64,000 bases of DNA. Source: Chlorocebus sabaeus (taxonomy: Eukaryota; Chordata; Mammalia; Primates; Cercopithecidae). Every line of letters starts with the position of its first letter. Positions within the stretch are counted from its first letter, which is position 1. Under the pieces are notes generated by a model, which made no database searches, had not been told where the DNA came from, and saw only the letters and a list, made by a program, of their open reading frames with translations. Positions 10,700-21,240 of the stretch are shown here, piece by piece. The translations under genes and the position numbers were made by a program. The stretch lies in assembly GCF_047675955.1 (NCBI RefSeq), contig NC_132925.1, forward strand, positions 77,877,622 through 77,941,621, written 5' to 3'.

Positions 10700-11741
10700 T
10701 GTAAACCATATAATCCTCCATAATCCTCCATGTCAACAAGGTAAATAAAAAGTATCATTATGATCCTATCAATTGACACAGAAAAAGCATTTGACAAAAT
10801 CTAATATTCATTCCTGACAAAAGAGAGGAATTACCTAAGAATCATAAGGAGCACCTACAGAAAGATTTGTAGCTAGCATACTTAATGATGAAAGACCGAA
10901 TGTGTTCTTTCTAAGATTGGGAACCAGGCAAGAATGTGTGCTCTCACCACTCTTATTCAACACAGCACTGAAAGTTCTAGCCACTAAAATAAGTCATAAA
11001 AGAGAAGTAAAGTCAAACAGAAAGAAAAAAACGAAGAAATAAAACTATCTCTGTTTGCAGATGACAAGCTTGTCTATATGGAAAATTCCAAGGAATCCAT
11101 TTAAAAAACCTCCTAAAACTAGTGAGTTCAGTAAGGTTACAGAATAAAATATCAACCTCAAAAGTTAATCACATTTCTATATACTAAAAAAGGAATAAAT
11201 GGAACAAAAATACCATTTATAACTGTACTCTAGAGAAAATATGTAGGTATACACAAAACATGTAGAGTATCTGTATGCTAAAAATTACAATGTGATATCA
11301 AAAAGAAATCAAAAACCTAAATCAATGGAGAGATACACTGTGTTCCTAGACTCAAAGTAGTAAACATGCCAGTTCTCCCCAAACTGATCTATATTATTAA
11401 TACAATTCCTATTAAAATTCCAGGAAAGTTTTTGTAGACATCCACAAGATTATAAAACTTCTATAGAATAGCAGAGGCCCTAGAATGGCTACAAAAATCT
11501 TGACAGAAGAATCAAGAGAGAAGAATCTTTCTACCTGATATTGACTTACTATACAGCTATAGAAATCAAGGCAGTGTGATATTGCTGGAGAGATAGGCAC
11601 ATAAATCAATGGAACAGAAGACAGAATCCAGAAATAGACACACAAATATGCTCAACTCATTTTTGAAGAAGATATACAATTAATGGAAGAATACCCTTTT
11701 CAACAGATGGTGCTGAAATAACTGGAAAACCTTAGGCAAAA

Positions 11742-11765
11742 AAAAAAAAAAAGAGAGAGAGAGAG
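11742..11765. repeat. A-run plus (GA)n
   Basis: An A-run followed by GAGAGAGAGAGAGA inside the L1. Short. Confidence 0.8.
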
Positions 11766-12444
11766 AACATCAGCCTAAACATCTCACCTCATATAAACAT
11801 TAACCCAAAATGTATCATCTTTAAATTTCAGTTGTAAAACTATAAAATTTTCAGAAAAACATATGAGAGAATCTTGGTAATGTAGGGCGAAGCCAAGAGT
11901 TCTTAGACCTGAACACTAAGAGCATGATCTATAAAAGGAAAATGTGATAAACTGCGCCTAATAAAAACTAAAAACTTTTCGACTGAGAAAGCTCATAAAG
12001 ACAAAATAACAGAGGATAAACACACAAGTTAAAGACTGGGAAAAATACTCGCACACCACAAATCCAACAAAGGACTAGTATTCAGAATATATAAAGAAAA
12101 TTCTCAAAATTTAATAGTAAGAAGGAAAAAAATACAATTAGAAAAGAGAATCAGTAGACAAAATGAATAGTTCACCAAAGAGGGTATACAGATGGCAAAT
12201 AAGCATGGGAAAAGTTGTTCAACATCATTACCCATCAGGTAAATGCAGATTCAAACGACAATGAGATATCACTACATTGGTGATCCAAAAGGCTAAAATA
12301 AAAAATCAAAAATCGGTATCAATAGCAATATAAAATTGTAATATCAAAAATTGCCAAGGCTGCAGAGATATGTTGCTGCAGGAATGTAAAATGGTACAGC
12401 CACTCTGGAAAACCATTTGCCAATTTTTTATAAAACTACACATG

Positions 12445-12746
12445 GGCCGGGCGCGGTGGCTCAAGCCTGTAATCCCAGCACTTTGGAAGGTCGAGATGGG
12501 CGGACCACGAGGTCAGGAGATCAAGACCATCCTGGCTAACATGGTGAAACTCCGTCTCTACTAAAAATACAAGGAAGTAAGTCGGGCGTGGTGGCGGGCG
12601 CCTGTAGTCCCAGCTACTCGGGAGGCTGAGGCAGGAGAATGGCGTAAACCCGGGAGGCGGAGCTTGCAGTGAGCTGAGATCCGGCCACTGCACTCCAGCC
12701 TGGGCGACAGAGGGAGACTCCGTCTCAAAACAAAAAAAAAACACAC
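12445..12746 (+). mobile_element. AluY (Old World monkey type), full length
   Basis: Begins GGCCGGGCGCGGTGGCTCAA, carries 'GAATGGCGTAAACCCGGG' and 'GAGATCCGGCCACTGCACT', and has a short impure A-tail. Flanked by ACTACACATG at 12435-12444 and 12747-12756. It lies inside L1 ORF2. Confidence 0.97.
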
Positions 12747-12756
12747 ACTACACATG

Positions 12757-13035
12757 TATCCCAGCACTTTGGGAGGCCGAGGAGGGTGGATCACAAGGTC
12801 AGGAGATCGAGACCATCCTGGCTAACATGGTGAAACCCCATCTGTACTAAAAACACAAAAAACTAGCCGGGCAAGGTGGCGGGCGCCTGTAGTTCCAGCT
12901 ACTCGGGAGGCTGAGGCAGGAGAATGGCGTAAACCCGGCAGGCGAAGCTTGCAGTGAGCCGAGATCACACCACTGCACTCCAGCCTGGGAGACACAGGGA
13001 GACTCCGTCTCAAAAAACAAACAAACAAACAAAAA
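12757..13035 (+). mobile_element. AluY, slightly 5'-truncated
   Basis: Starts at Alu position about 20 ('TATCCCAGCACTTTGGG') immediately after the second ACTACACATG. Ends with (CAAA)n tail and a third ACTACACATG at 13036-13045. See findings for the shared target site. Confidence 0.95.
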
Positions 13036-13789
13036 ACTACACATGTAACTACCATACAATCCAGCAATTGGACTCGTGGGTATTAATTCCAGAGAAACAG
13101 AAACATAGGTTCATAGGAAAACCTGTACGCACATGTTCCCAGCAACTTTATCTGTAATAGCTAAAAACTGGAATCAGTCCAGATATCCTTCAATCAGTAA
13201 AAGGTTAAACTGTGGCACATCTACACCTTGGCATATTACTCAGCAATAAAAAAGAACAAACACTGATATATGCAATATGGATTAGTTCCCGAGAATTGTT
13301 CTGAGTGAAAGAAAACCAATCTGGAAATACTAAATATTGTATGATTCCACTAATATAACATTTCTGAAGTGACAAAAGCTTTAGAAATGAAGACAGATTA
13401 GAGGTTTCTAGGACTTAGAGATGGGAGGAGGGAGGAGGTGGGCGTGGTTATAAAAGGGAAACATGAGGGATCCTTAGGGTGTTGGAACTGTTCAGTATCT
13501 TGACTAGGATAGTGGATACAAGAACCTATGAAAAGGATAAAATGATATAGAATTTATACACACATGCACACACCTACATAATGCACATAGTAAGTATAAA
13601 TTAAAATCAGGAAATCTGAATAAGATCAGTGGACTGTATCCATATCAATATCCTGTGATATACCATAGTTTTACCTGAATGCTACCTTTGGGGAAACTAG
13701 GCAAAGTATATAAGCGATCTCACTGTATTATATTTTACAACTGTATATGAATCTACAATCAAAATAAAAATTTAAATTTAAAACATGCA

Positions 13790-14547
13790 GGTTGATAACC
13801 AGAAGCGAGAAATTACATGGTGAGAATCCTGAAATATCAATGGTATTGCTTTCAAATTTTTAAAGAGAACCAACTCTCATCTGCAGCAACGGGCGACATC
13901 ACATCACTAAATAGGAAACTTCATTTTTTATCACTTGTTTCAGCCTCTAATCACAATAAAGCTTTGTCTTAAACTGTTACCAAGAAACCCAACAAACATA
14001 TTTTGAAACACGAAACTTGACTTCCGAAAATAAAATGCCCTCCTGGTGATATTTTCAAAGTCAAAAGGTGGCCTACTCTGTCTTAAGACATGTGGAAAAT
14101 TGCTCCTCAGTTTATAAGGTCAAAATCCTATACATTTATATGCACAGCATGCGATTTTACAAGCTGGGAAACCTGGAGAAAATCATTAGCTGAACTGTAA
14201 ACTTAATCACTAGCAAGATAGGCCAGCAGATCTAAGAAAAAATAAAAGGACAAGGAGAAGAGCATTTTAATAACCATGAAGGTAGTCTACTCTGTTGCTG
14301 AGCAGGAAGCTTACATGAAAGGGTGTGAGGTTCAGCTCTTTGCAGCTACCTCCCCTAAAAGTATGGTCCAAGAACCACCCTGCATCAATCACTTTCTAGA
14401 TCGCTTGGCTCCCAGCCAGACCAAGTCAGAGTAATGCTTGAAAAAACCACTATGACAAGCTATCAAGTGATTCATACACATGAGTTTCAGAAGCCCTGTT
14501 AGAACACTTACCTGTTTATAATTTACTGCTATCTTCTTCCTGTAGAA
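13790..14547. other. unique stretch, nothing recognised
   Basis: No repeat, exon or RNA gene recognised. Confidence 0.45.
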
Positions 14548-14744
14548 GAGTGATTCTCATCAGGGATCCATTCTGCCCCTGGGGGACATTTAGCAGTGTC
14601 CATCTGGAGACACTGTGGTTGTCACAGCTATGGGGGCAGAGGGCCCAGGGATACTGCTAACCATTCCACAATGTATAAGATACCCCACTACAACAAAGAC
14701 TTATGGGGCCCCAGATATCAATGGTGCTGAGGTTCAAACTCCTG
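14548..14744 (+). mobile_element. MER5A DNA transposon (hAT-Charlie), sense
   Basis: 'GAGTGATTCTCATC' through 'GGGGGACATTTAGCAGTGTC', 'GAGACACTGTGGTTGTCACAGC' to 'ATCAATGGTGCTGAGGTTCAAA' follows the MER5A consensus from end to end. Non-autonomous and inactive. Confidence 0.88.
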
Positions 14745-14944
14745 ACAGAGAGGGATACTAGCACTAGGTTTAACATAAGGATCACTAATATACAATTTAA
14801 AAAAATGAGAGCAAGGTTAATAACTTACAGTTACTACGTGGATCTGATCTTCAAGGGCAAAGGCAGCTGTTACTCCCTTGATCTTCTCAAATCTGATTCA
14901 TCCCAAGGAAGGTTTTCTTTGTGACCATGTTTTAAGAGTCTCAT

Positions 14945-15170
14945 TTCTGCAGCCATAAAGCCCAAGTTGAAATCCCAGTTTTGACACTTAATATCTAATA
15001 TCTGGGTGACATTAAGTTAGGCAATTACCTTTAGTAAGTCTCTATTATCTGTAAAGGGGGATTAATGACTGTTCTTCTCCCTAACAGCTGTTAGAAAAAT
15101 GAAAATAAGAGATGACAGTCAAAAACCATAGCATGGATCCCAAAAATAAATGTTTTGTTATTACTAATGA
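14945..15170 (-). repeat. MIR SINE, antisense
   Basis: 'AAGTTGAAATCCCAGTTTTGACACTTA' through 'CTCTATTATCTGTAAAGGGGG' is the reverse MIR layout (…GAATCCCAGCTCTGCCACTTA…CATCTGTAAAATGGG). Confidence 0.75.
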
Positions 15171-15298
15171 ACTATTTCCAATTTTGACTCCAGTCTTTTT
15201 ATTTCTCAGCTGCCAACAGAGTAAACCATCTTTTCCACATTAAATTTGGTTACTCCTTTAAATAATTTCCATTCCTCCAGCACCTGATAAAAGCTGAC

Positions 15299-15350
15299 CC
15301 TTTCTTTCTTCCTTCCTTCCTTTCTTCTTTCTTTATTTCTTTTTTTTTTG
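15299..15350. repeat. (CTTT)n/(CTTC)n pyrimidine tract
   Basis: Irregular CTTT, CCTT and T-runs merging into the T-run of the following antisense Alu. Confidence 0.9.
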
Positions 15351-15600
15351 CTGTCGCCTGGGTTGGAGTACAGTGGCACAATCTTGGCTCACTGCAGCCT
15401 CCACTTTCCAGGTTCAAATAATTCTTTCTCCTCAGCCTCCCCAGTAGCTGGGATTACAGGCGCGCATCACTACACCTAGCTGATTTTTGCATTTTTAGTA
15501 GAGACGGGGTTTTGCCATGTTGGCCAGGCTGCTCTCGAACTCCTGATCTCAAGTGATCCACCCACCTCAGCCTCCCACAGTGCTGGGATTACAGGCGTTA
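15340..15600 (-). mobile_element. Alu SINE, antisense
   Basis: Reads from 'GCTGTCGCCTGGGTTGGAGT' to 'GTGCTGGGATTACAGGCGTTA', lacking the last bases of the Alu head. Confidence 0.94.
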
Positions 15601-16120
15601 CCATTTCTAATTAGCCTGTAAACTTAGTGCCAGCTGGTTTCTCTGCAAATAACACTCCCACCACCAGCTTCTCTATCAGTCCCAAATACTCTCAGGTAAC
15701 AGATGACTTTAACAAGGAGGAAACCACCACTCCTATTATCCCAGCAGTAAGGGACCTGACCAGCACCAAAGAAATGTCGGAAAGACACATCCTTTAAGAG
15801 TCGTTTGCATAAACAAACTGTTTCTCTTAGAAGTCCCCTAACCATACCATCTGGATGCCTCTGCTTAAGAATCCAAGTCCAATCAACAAATATTTATTAT
15901 ACACCACTGAAGGCCTGATGATAAAATGGTGAATACACAGATATAGCTCTTGCCCTTAATAAAGTAATGGTTTAGAAGAAAATGTTTCTACATAAAGACT
16001 CCAAAACGTATCTCGTTAGATGAAAGAAAACCTGTCTTACCAAAAAAAGTATCACCCAGTCCTCAAGTGGATTTTTGTACGAGCCATCAAAACTGCAGAG
16101 GCAGCTGCGCCATAATCTAC
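15601..16120. other. mostly unique; possible MIR/L2 trace
   Basis: 'CAACAAATATTTATTATACACCACTG' near 15880 resembles a MIR or L2 segment. A 73-codon minus-strand frame here (15624-15845) has no supporting signal. Confidence 0.35.
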
Positions 16121-16124
16121 AGAT

Positions 16125-16320
16125 ATGAATGGTAGATTATGGGCTCTTCCGCCTACAGTCAATAATCAATCACTCTGGGTAATCACTCTGGGTCTACTTT
16201 GCTCAAAATGCTAAAAAGAGATATTGACATTAACTACCTTATGGGGCTCTTATGAGGATTCAGTTAGTTTAACAGTACCTGGGGCTCAATTAATAGTGGC
16301 TGTTTTTATAGTTATTACCA
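16125..16320 (-). repeat. MIR SINE, antisense, with a 14 bp tandem duplication
   Basis: 'ACTACCTTATGGGGCTCTTATGAGGATTCAGTTAG…CAGTACCTGGGGCTCAATTAATAG' follows the reverse MIR. 'AATCACTCTGGGT' occurs twice in tandem near 16171. Confidence 0.6.
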
Positions 16321-16793
16321 AAGAAATTGGGATTTCAAAAACTGGCATCCTGCAGTTCATCATTCTTCAACAAGTCTACCAGAACATCTTTCAGCAGCTT
16401 GCAGACACACTCACTTTCCCAAAATATGCTACCTCCTAAAACATTGATAAATTCTTAAATTCTGTACTGAGAGCACTGCAATTAGAACTTCCTCCACTAT
16501 CACACATGGCTCCCAGCAGCATTCATCTGCACCTCATCAGCAGTCAACGATAATGACGTGCCACCTATCAAGATAACAGTCTGAATGTAACAACATCTGT
16601 TACATCCCTGCATTAGAAACTGGGAATGAAGGTTTTGAATTGAGTTTGATTCTTATGCTGTGTTGTATCTACTCTTTAGTTATTAACCAGCCTAAACCCT
16701 TAAGATGGTCTTATTAAAAACTGAACAAAGTGAGCCCCAATTTTTATTTCATTCATTAATACACATACATACATATCAATAATCAACTAAAGG
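16321..16793. other. unique stretch, nothing recognised
   Basis: No repeat or exon signal seen. Confidence 0.4.
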
Positions 16794-16804
16794 GACCCAG
16801 GTAC

Positions 16805-17106
16805 TTTTTTTTCTCTTTTTTTTTTTTTGAGACGGAGTTTTGCTCTTGTTGCCCAGGCTGGAGTGCAATGGTGCAATCTTAGCTCACTGCAACCTCCACC
16901 TCCCAGGTTCAAGCAATTCTCCTGCCTTAGCCTCCCGAGTAGCTGGGATTACAGGTATGTGCCACCACGCCCGACTAATTTTGTATTTTTAGTAGAGAAG
17001 GGGTTTCTCCATGTTGGTCCGGCTGGTCTCGAACTCCCGACCTCAGGTGATCCACCCGCCTCAGCCTCCCAAAGTGCTGGAATTACAGGCATGAGCCACC
17101 ACGCCT
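16805..17106 (-). mobile_element. AluS-like SINE, antisense, full length
   Basis: T-run, 'GAGACGGAGTTTTGCTCTTG' through 'GAGCCACCACGCCTGACC'. Target-site duplication GACCCAGGTAC at 16794-16804 and 17107-17117. Confidence 0.96.
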
Positions 17107-17135
17107 GACCCAGGTACCTATTTCAGCATTGAAAT

Positions 17136-17417
17136 CACACGGTGGCTCATGCCTTGTAATCCCAGCACTTTGGGAGCCTGAAGCAAGAGGATCACTTGAG
17201 CTGAGGAGTTTGAGATGTGCCTGGGCAACAAAGCAAGACCCTATCCCTAGAAAAAATCAAAAGGTTAGCTTGGCATGGTGGTGTGCAGCTACACAGGACA
17301 CTGAGGCAGGAAGATCACTTGAGCCCAGGATGCTGAGGCTACAGTTGGCCATGATCATGCCACTGCACTCCAGCCTGGGCAACAAAGGAAGACTCTGTCT
17401 CAAAAGAAAAAGAAAAG
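17136..17417 (+). mobile_element. AluJ-like SINE, sense
   Basis: 'ACGGTGGCTCATGCCTTGTA' through 'CACTGCACTCCAGCCTGGGC' and a (AAAAAG)-type tail. It forms an inverted pair with the antisense Alu about 30 bases upstream. Confidence 0.92.
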
Positions 17418-17434
17418 ATCACATGGTATGGGCT

Positions 17435-17650
17435 GGAAACCTGGTTTCTACTACTTGAACTAGTTGAATGGATTGGAAAATGTTCCGTAAGCTCTCTCTC
17501 TGAGATAAACTTTCTCATCTGTAAAATGGAGATTACAATATTAACTACTTCACAGAGCCACTGAAGACTGAATGAAAATCTTTCTTCAAAATAGTCCAGT
17601 GCCTAGCACATTACCAGCAGTTAGTAAACTTGCACTATTATTTTCATAAA
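17435..17650 (-). repeat. MIR SINE, antisense
   Basis: 'GAAACCTGGTTTCTACTACTTG…CTTTCTCATCTGTAAAATGGAG…CAGTGCCTAGCACATTACCAGCAGTTAGTAAA' matches the reverse MIR layout. Confidence 0.8.
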
Positions 17651-18323
17651 GGCAGCTATAAAATTATTTTAAAGATTAGCTAAATTTATTTACACTGAAA
17701 ATGAATATCAGTTTGTATTAATTTACTGAAGAAAAAAAGGAAAAAAAAAACAGTGAAATCACACAAACATTTTTCGCATAATGCTAACTTCCACAAGGAA
17801 CAAAACAAAAGTGGGTGAACATCTTACACAGACTATCTCCATTAAAGTAAGAAACTGAGTCTTCCCATGATAGAGAATCAAAACTATTTCAAGAAGTGCT
17901 TTGTGTATAATGGTTTACAAAACACTTTGCCTCTCTTTAGATTAAAATGCGTTTTCTAATTTAAAACTAGCCTCTGATGATCTCCACTGCTCTCGGCTAC
18001 CTCATGTGCTTTACAGAGGGTAAGCATCTGTAAGAACATTCTTGACCTTAAAGTTCATTCTCTGAATTCTGTCTCCAGTCACCATCATTAGGTGATTCTC
18101 AGGTTGACTCACCAAAAAATAGCTATGAATGAAACAATTCTTTTAAATCTGTAGAGCTGTGTTTCCATGAACAGACTAAAATTAAATTCTATGGTTTACA
18201 CGTAGAAAATCTCCACAGTTTTTCGGGGGATTCAGAAAATTGGTCTTTTGAGGGATAGAGTCAAGCCAGCTGGGATCAAATGCAAGGTAGGATGGAGGAT
18301 GAGAAAGGTCACTCAGATTAATT
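17651..18323. other. unique stretch, nothing recognised
   Basis: No repeat or exon signal seen. Confidence 0.4.
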
Positions 18324-18618
18324 CTTTTTTTATTTTTGAGATGGAGTCTCGCTCTGTCACCCACACTGGAGTGTAATGGCACGATCTCAGCTCACGGCAA
18401 CCTCCACCTCCCTGGTTCAAGTGATTCTCCTGCCTCGGCCTCCTGAGTAGCTGAGATTAGGGGCACATGCCACCATGCCTGGCTAACTTTTGTATTTTTA
18501 GTAGAGATGGGGTTTCGCTCTGTTGGCCAGGCTGGTCTTGAACTCCTGACCTTGTGATAAATCCACCTTGACCTCCCAAAGTGTTGGGATTACAGGCGTG
18601 AGCCACCGCGCCTAGCCT
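18324..18618 (-). mobile_element. AluS-like SINE, antisense
   Basis: 'TTTTTGAGATGGAGTCTCGC' through 'GAGCCACCGCGCCTAGCC'. Full length. Confidence 0.95.
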
Positions 18619-20739
18619 TAAAAATTTTTAAACATAGAACATACATATCTGAAAAACAATAGTTGCTATCCGTAAAAACATCAAATTTTCAATAAAATGT
18701 AATATTAAACTTATCAAAGTTGGCAAAAGTACTTACTAATTATAAAACAAAAAGCTATCTTTTCATATGGATGTAAAGTAACAATTAAAATGCTATTTGT
18801 AGAATGCTTCACATTCTATCACACTTACGTAAGCAATGTCTTCTTTGAAAAATGGAACGGCAGGTAGAAAGCACTCATGCTCTCAAAGGACAAGCACTGA
18901 GATGGATTTCAAAACTGAAGGCTGGAGTGGGACTCAAGTTGGCTTTAGACCTTTTTAAAAAGTCAATGTTTATACTGAAAACTCTTTCTCAAATTCAGCA
19001 GTTAAAGAGTTGGAAATAATTTCAAGTCACTGCATGTTTAGAACAAAAATGGATAGAAGGTAGTAAAATACCTGTAACAATATTAACATTAATATAAAAA
19101 TAGCTGCTTCAAGGAATGTTTGTTATTTTGTTGTCGGCAAAGCTTCCAGGCATCTCTGCTCAAAGACTATGGAGTTATTGAGTTAGGACCTGAAAGGAAA
19201 ATTGACAAAACCTGACCCTAAAAAAAAAAATAAACCAAAAACAAAGAAACAAGAAACCTGCCCAAAACCCATAAATACTTCCACTGCCCATCGCCTTGCA
19301 CAGCAAAATGCTGTGCTTGGTTAATCAAACACAGTAAGATATTTTCACAGAAAAGGGAGACAAGGAGAACCAAAGAATGAATGACAACATCCTTCACTAA
19401 ATTGTTCCTTTAGTTAAAACTGGCCATTCAGTTAACCTTAAATACTAAGTTATGGATAATTTTCCATCTAATAAATACCTTAAGGATAATAATTGAGTTT
19501 CAAGTCTGACCTTCAGACTGCAAAATGAATCACACTCTGTTACTAAAAAGAATGCAACAGCTGTCCCCATATACTCTGCAGAAAAGCTTAAGTGGGAAAA
19601 ACTTAAAATATCTTCGTACAAAAAGTATGAGAATAGTTATGTGCAAAATCTCATGATTTGGCGGCCCCTTAACAGAATACTTGCTAAAATAATTCCATGT
19701 GTTTCAGAGAGAATCCCCCCCATCATCCGTTTCTCTGACATTCTTGTTTGCAGGTATGTCTCTGTATTACAAGTTGGTGTTTTTAATTAAATCCAGATTA
19801 CGAATATTGGCCTTCTCCAGAACTGACAAGGGAAATAAGCTAAATATTAAAATAACAAGAAGAAAATACACACTAAATCACATCTGCAGTTTATTATGGA
19901 AATAGTTTAAAAAGGCATGATTGATTTCTGGAGAAGAGTGTGATGCCATCCCTCCTTAAAAACCATCCACCTACAGGAAGATTCCATTTTAAGACAGTAT
20001 GAATTAGCTTTAAGTAGACCATAATGTTCACACCAGCTAGCAACTCAAGCATACAAACCAGAAATAATAACAACAGCTTTTCATATGGGCAATGTAAAAA
20101 TACTGACGGAGATCACACGGCAACACTTTAATGGTTAAGTTTTCACGTTACTGAGTATATAAACATGTCGCTATCATGTTAAAATTTAACTTTGCTAATC
20201 AAGTTAGACATGTACAAGTTAGGGTCATGGATATATAACACAAGGATCAGCTTGAAGAGAGCCCGCTCACCAAATCTAGGACAATCAATTTGAACAACAA
20301 AATAACGACAGTAGTAGGTTATAACTCACTGAATAAGGCAAGAATACATGAGCCCCAATGATAAAGTGAACAAATAAATAAATAAATAACTAGAGGAGGA
20401 AATAAAGCGCTTCTTTCCAGTAGAATGACAACAAAGTTAAATAAATAAATGTATAGAAATCACAGAGTTAGAAAACTACCACTTGGCAACCATCACAGTA
20501 ATAGCAACAATTATCAAAGTATATTCAAGTTAATGGGTAAACGTTTGATGAAAAATAGGGTATTTACACAGATTCAAATTATCATCTTACAAACCACTTT
20601 AACTTGGGAAAACATCATTGGCTTTAAAGTTGAGAAATTTTACAAACTGGCATCCACTGCCTCCTGATATACACTGAGAAAAACACAATATCACCAATAA
20701 TTATTCCTGCATGACCCAAATCAAATCACAAAAAAGTAT
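18619..20739. other. long unique A+T-rich stretch
   Basis: About 2.1 kb with no recognised transposable element or credible exon. Contains a short (AAAT)n run near 20380-20395. One of the longest repeat-free intervals in the window. Confidence 0.5.
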
Positions 20740-21240
20740 CAGGGAAACCTAATTTGAGAGACATCTGCAAAATAACTGCCATATACTCTTCAAAATGTCA
20801 ATTTCGTAAGATTCAAAGACAGACTCAGGAACGGTTCCAGATTAAGGGAGACTAAAAAGACATGACAACAAAATGCAATGTAAGATCTGGCTTGGGAAGA
20901 AATCTCCTGTAAAGGACATAATAGGAACAAAGAGACAAAGGCTCAGATTGAAACTTAGAATAAGGATTGAGAGAATAAAATCATACCAACACTGAGCTTC
21001 TCAATTCAGGTAAGTATACTTTTGTTATGTAAGAAAATACCCTTTTTCCTAGAACAGAAATAGAAAATTATTTAAAAGTAAAGGGGCATAATATGTCTAA
21101 AACTTCAGTAATAAATATACACACACAGAGAGAGAGAGAGAGATTTAAAAATCAGTGAATCTAGATCAAAAGTATACAGATGGTTTTTGTACTTTTCTTT
21201 CAACTTTTCTCTAAGTTTGAAATTATAAAATAATACAAAG
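20740..21240 (+). mobile_element. old L1 (L1M) 3' end, sense
   Basis: 'ACGGTTCCAGATTAAGGGAGAC', 'TAAAGGGGCATAATATGTC', an (AG)n run (21127-21142) and 'CTTTTCTCTAAGTTTGAAATTAT' are the typical order of an L1M 3' UTR. No coding part present. Confidence 0.75.

Larger units (their letters stand above)
10745..13785 (+). mobile_element. old L1 LINE 3' half (L1MB-like), interrupted by two Alus
   Basis: Sense L1 with a decayed ORF2. The reverse-transcriptase segment 'ATTGACACAGAAAAAGCATTTGACAAA' lies near 10770 and the C-terminal ORF2 region runs to about 13260. Then comes a 3' UTR ending 'TCTACAATCAAAATAAAAA' near 13780. The reading frame has many stops and frameshifts, so it is dead. Two AluY copies (12445-12746 and 12757-13035) interrupt ORF2. 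The 5' half is missing. The 3' UTR style suggests L1MB/L1MC; exact subfamily not assigned. Confidence 0.93.
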
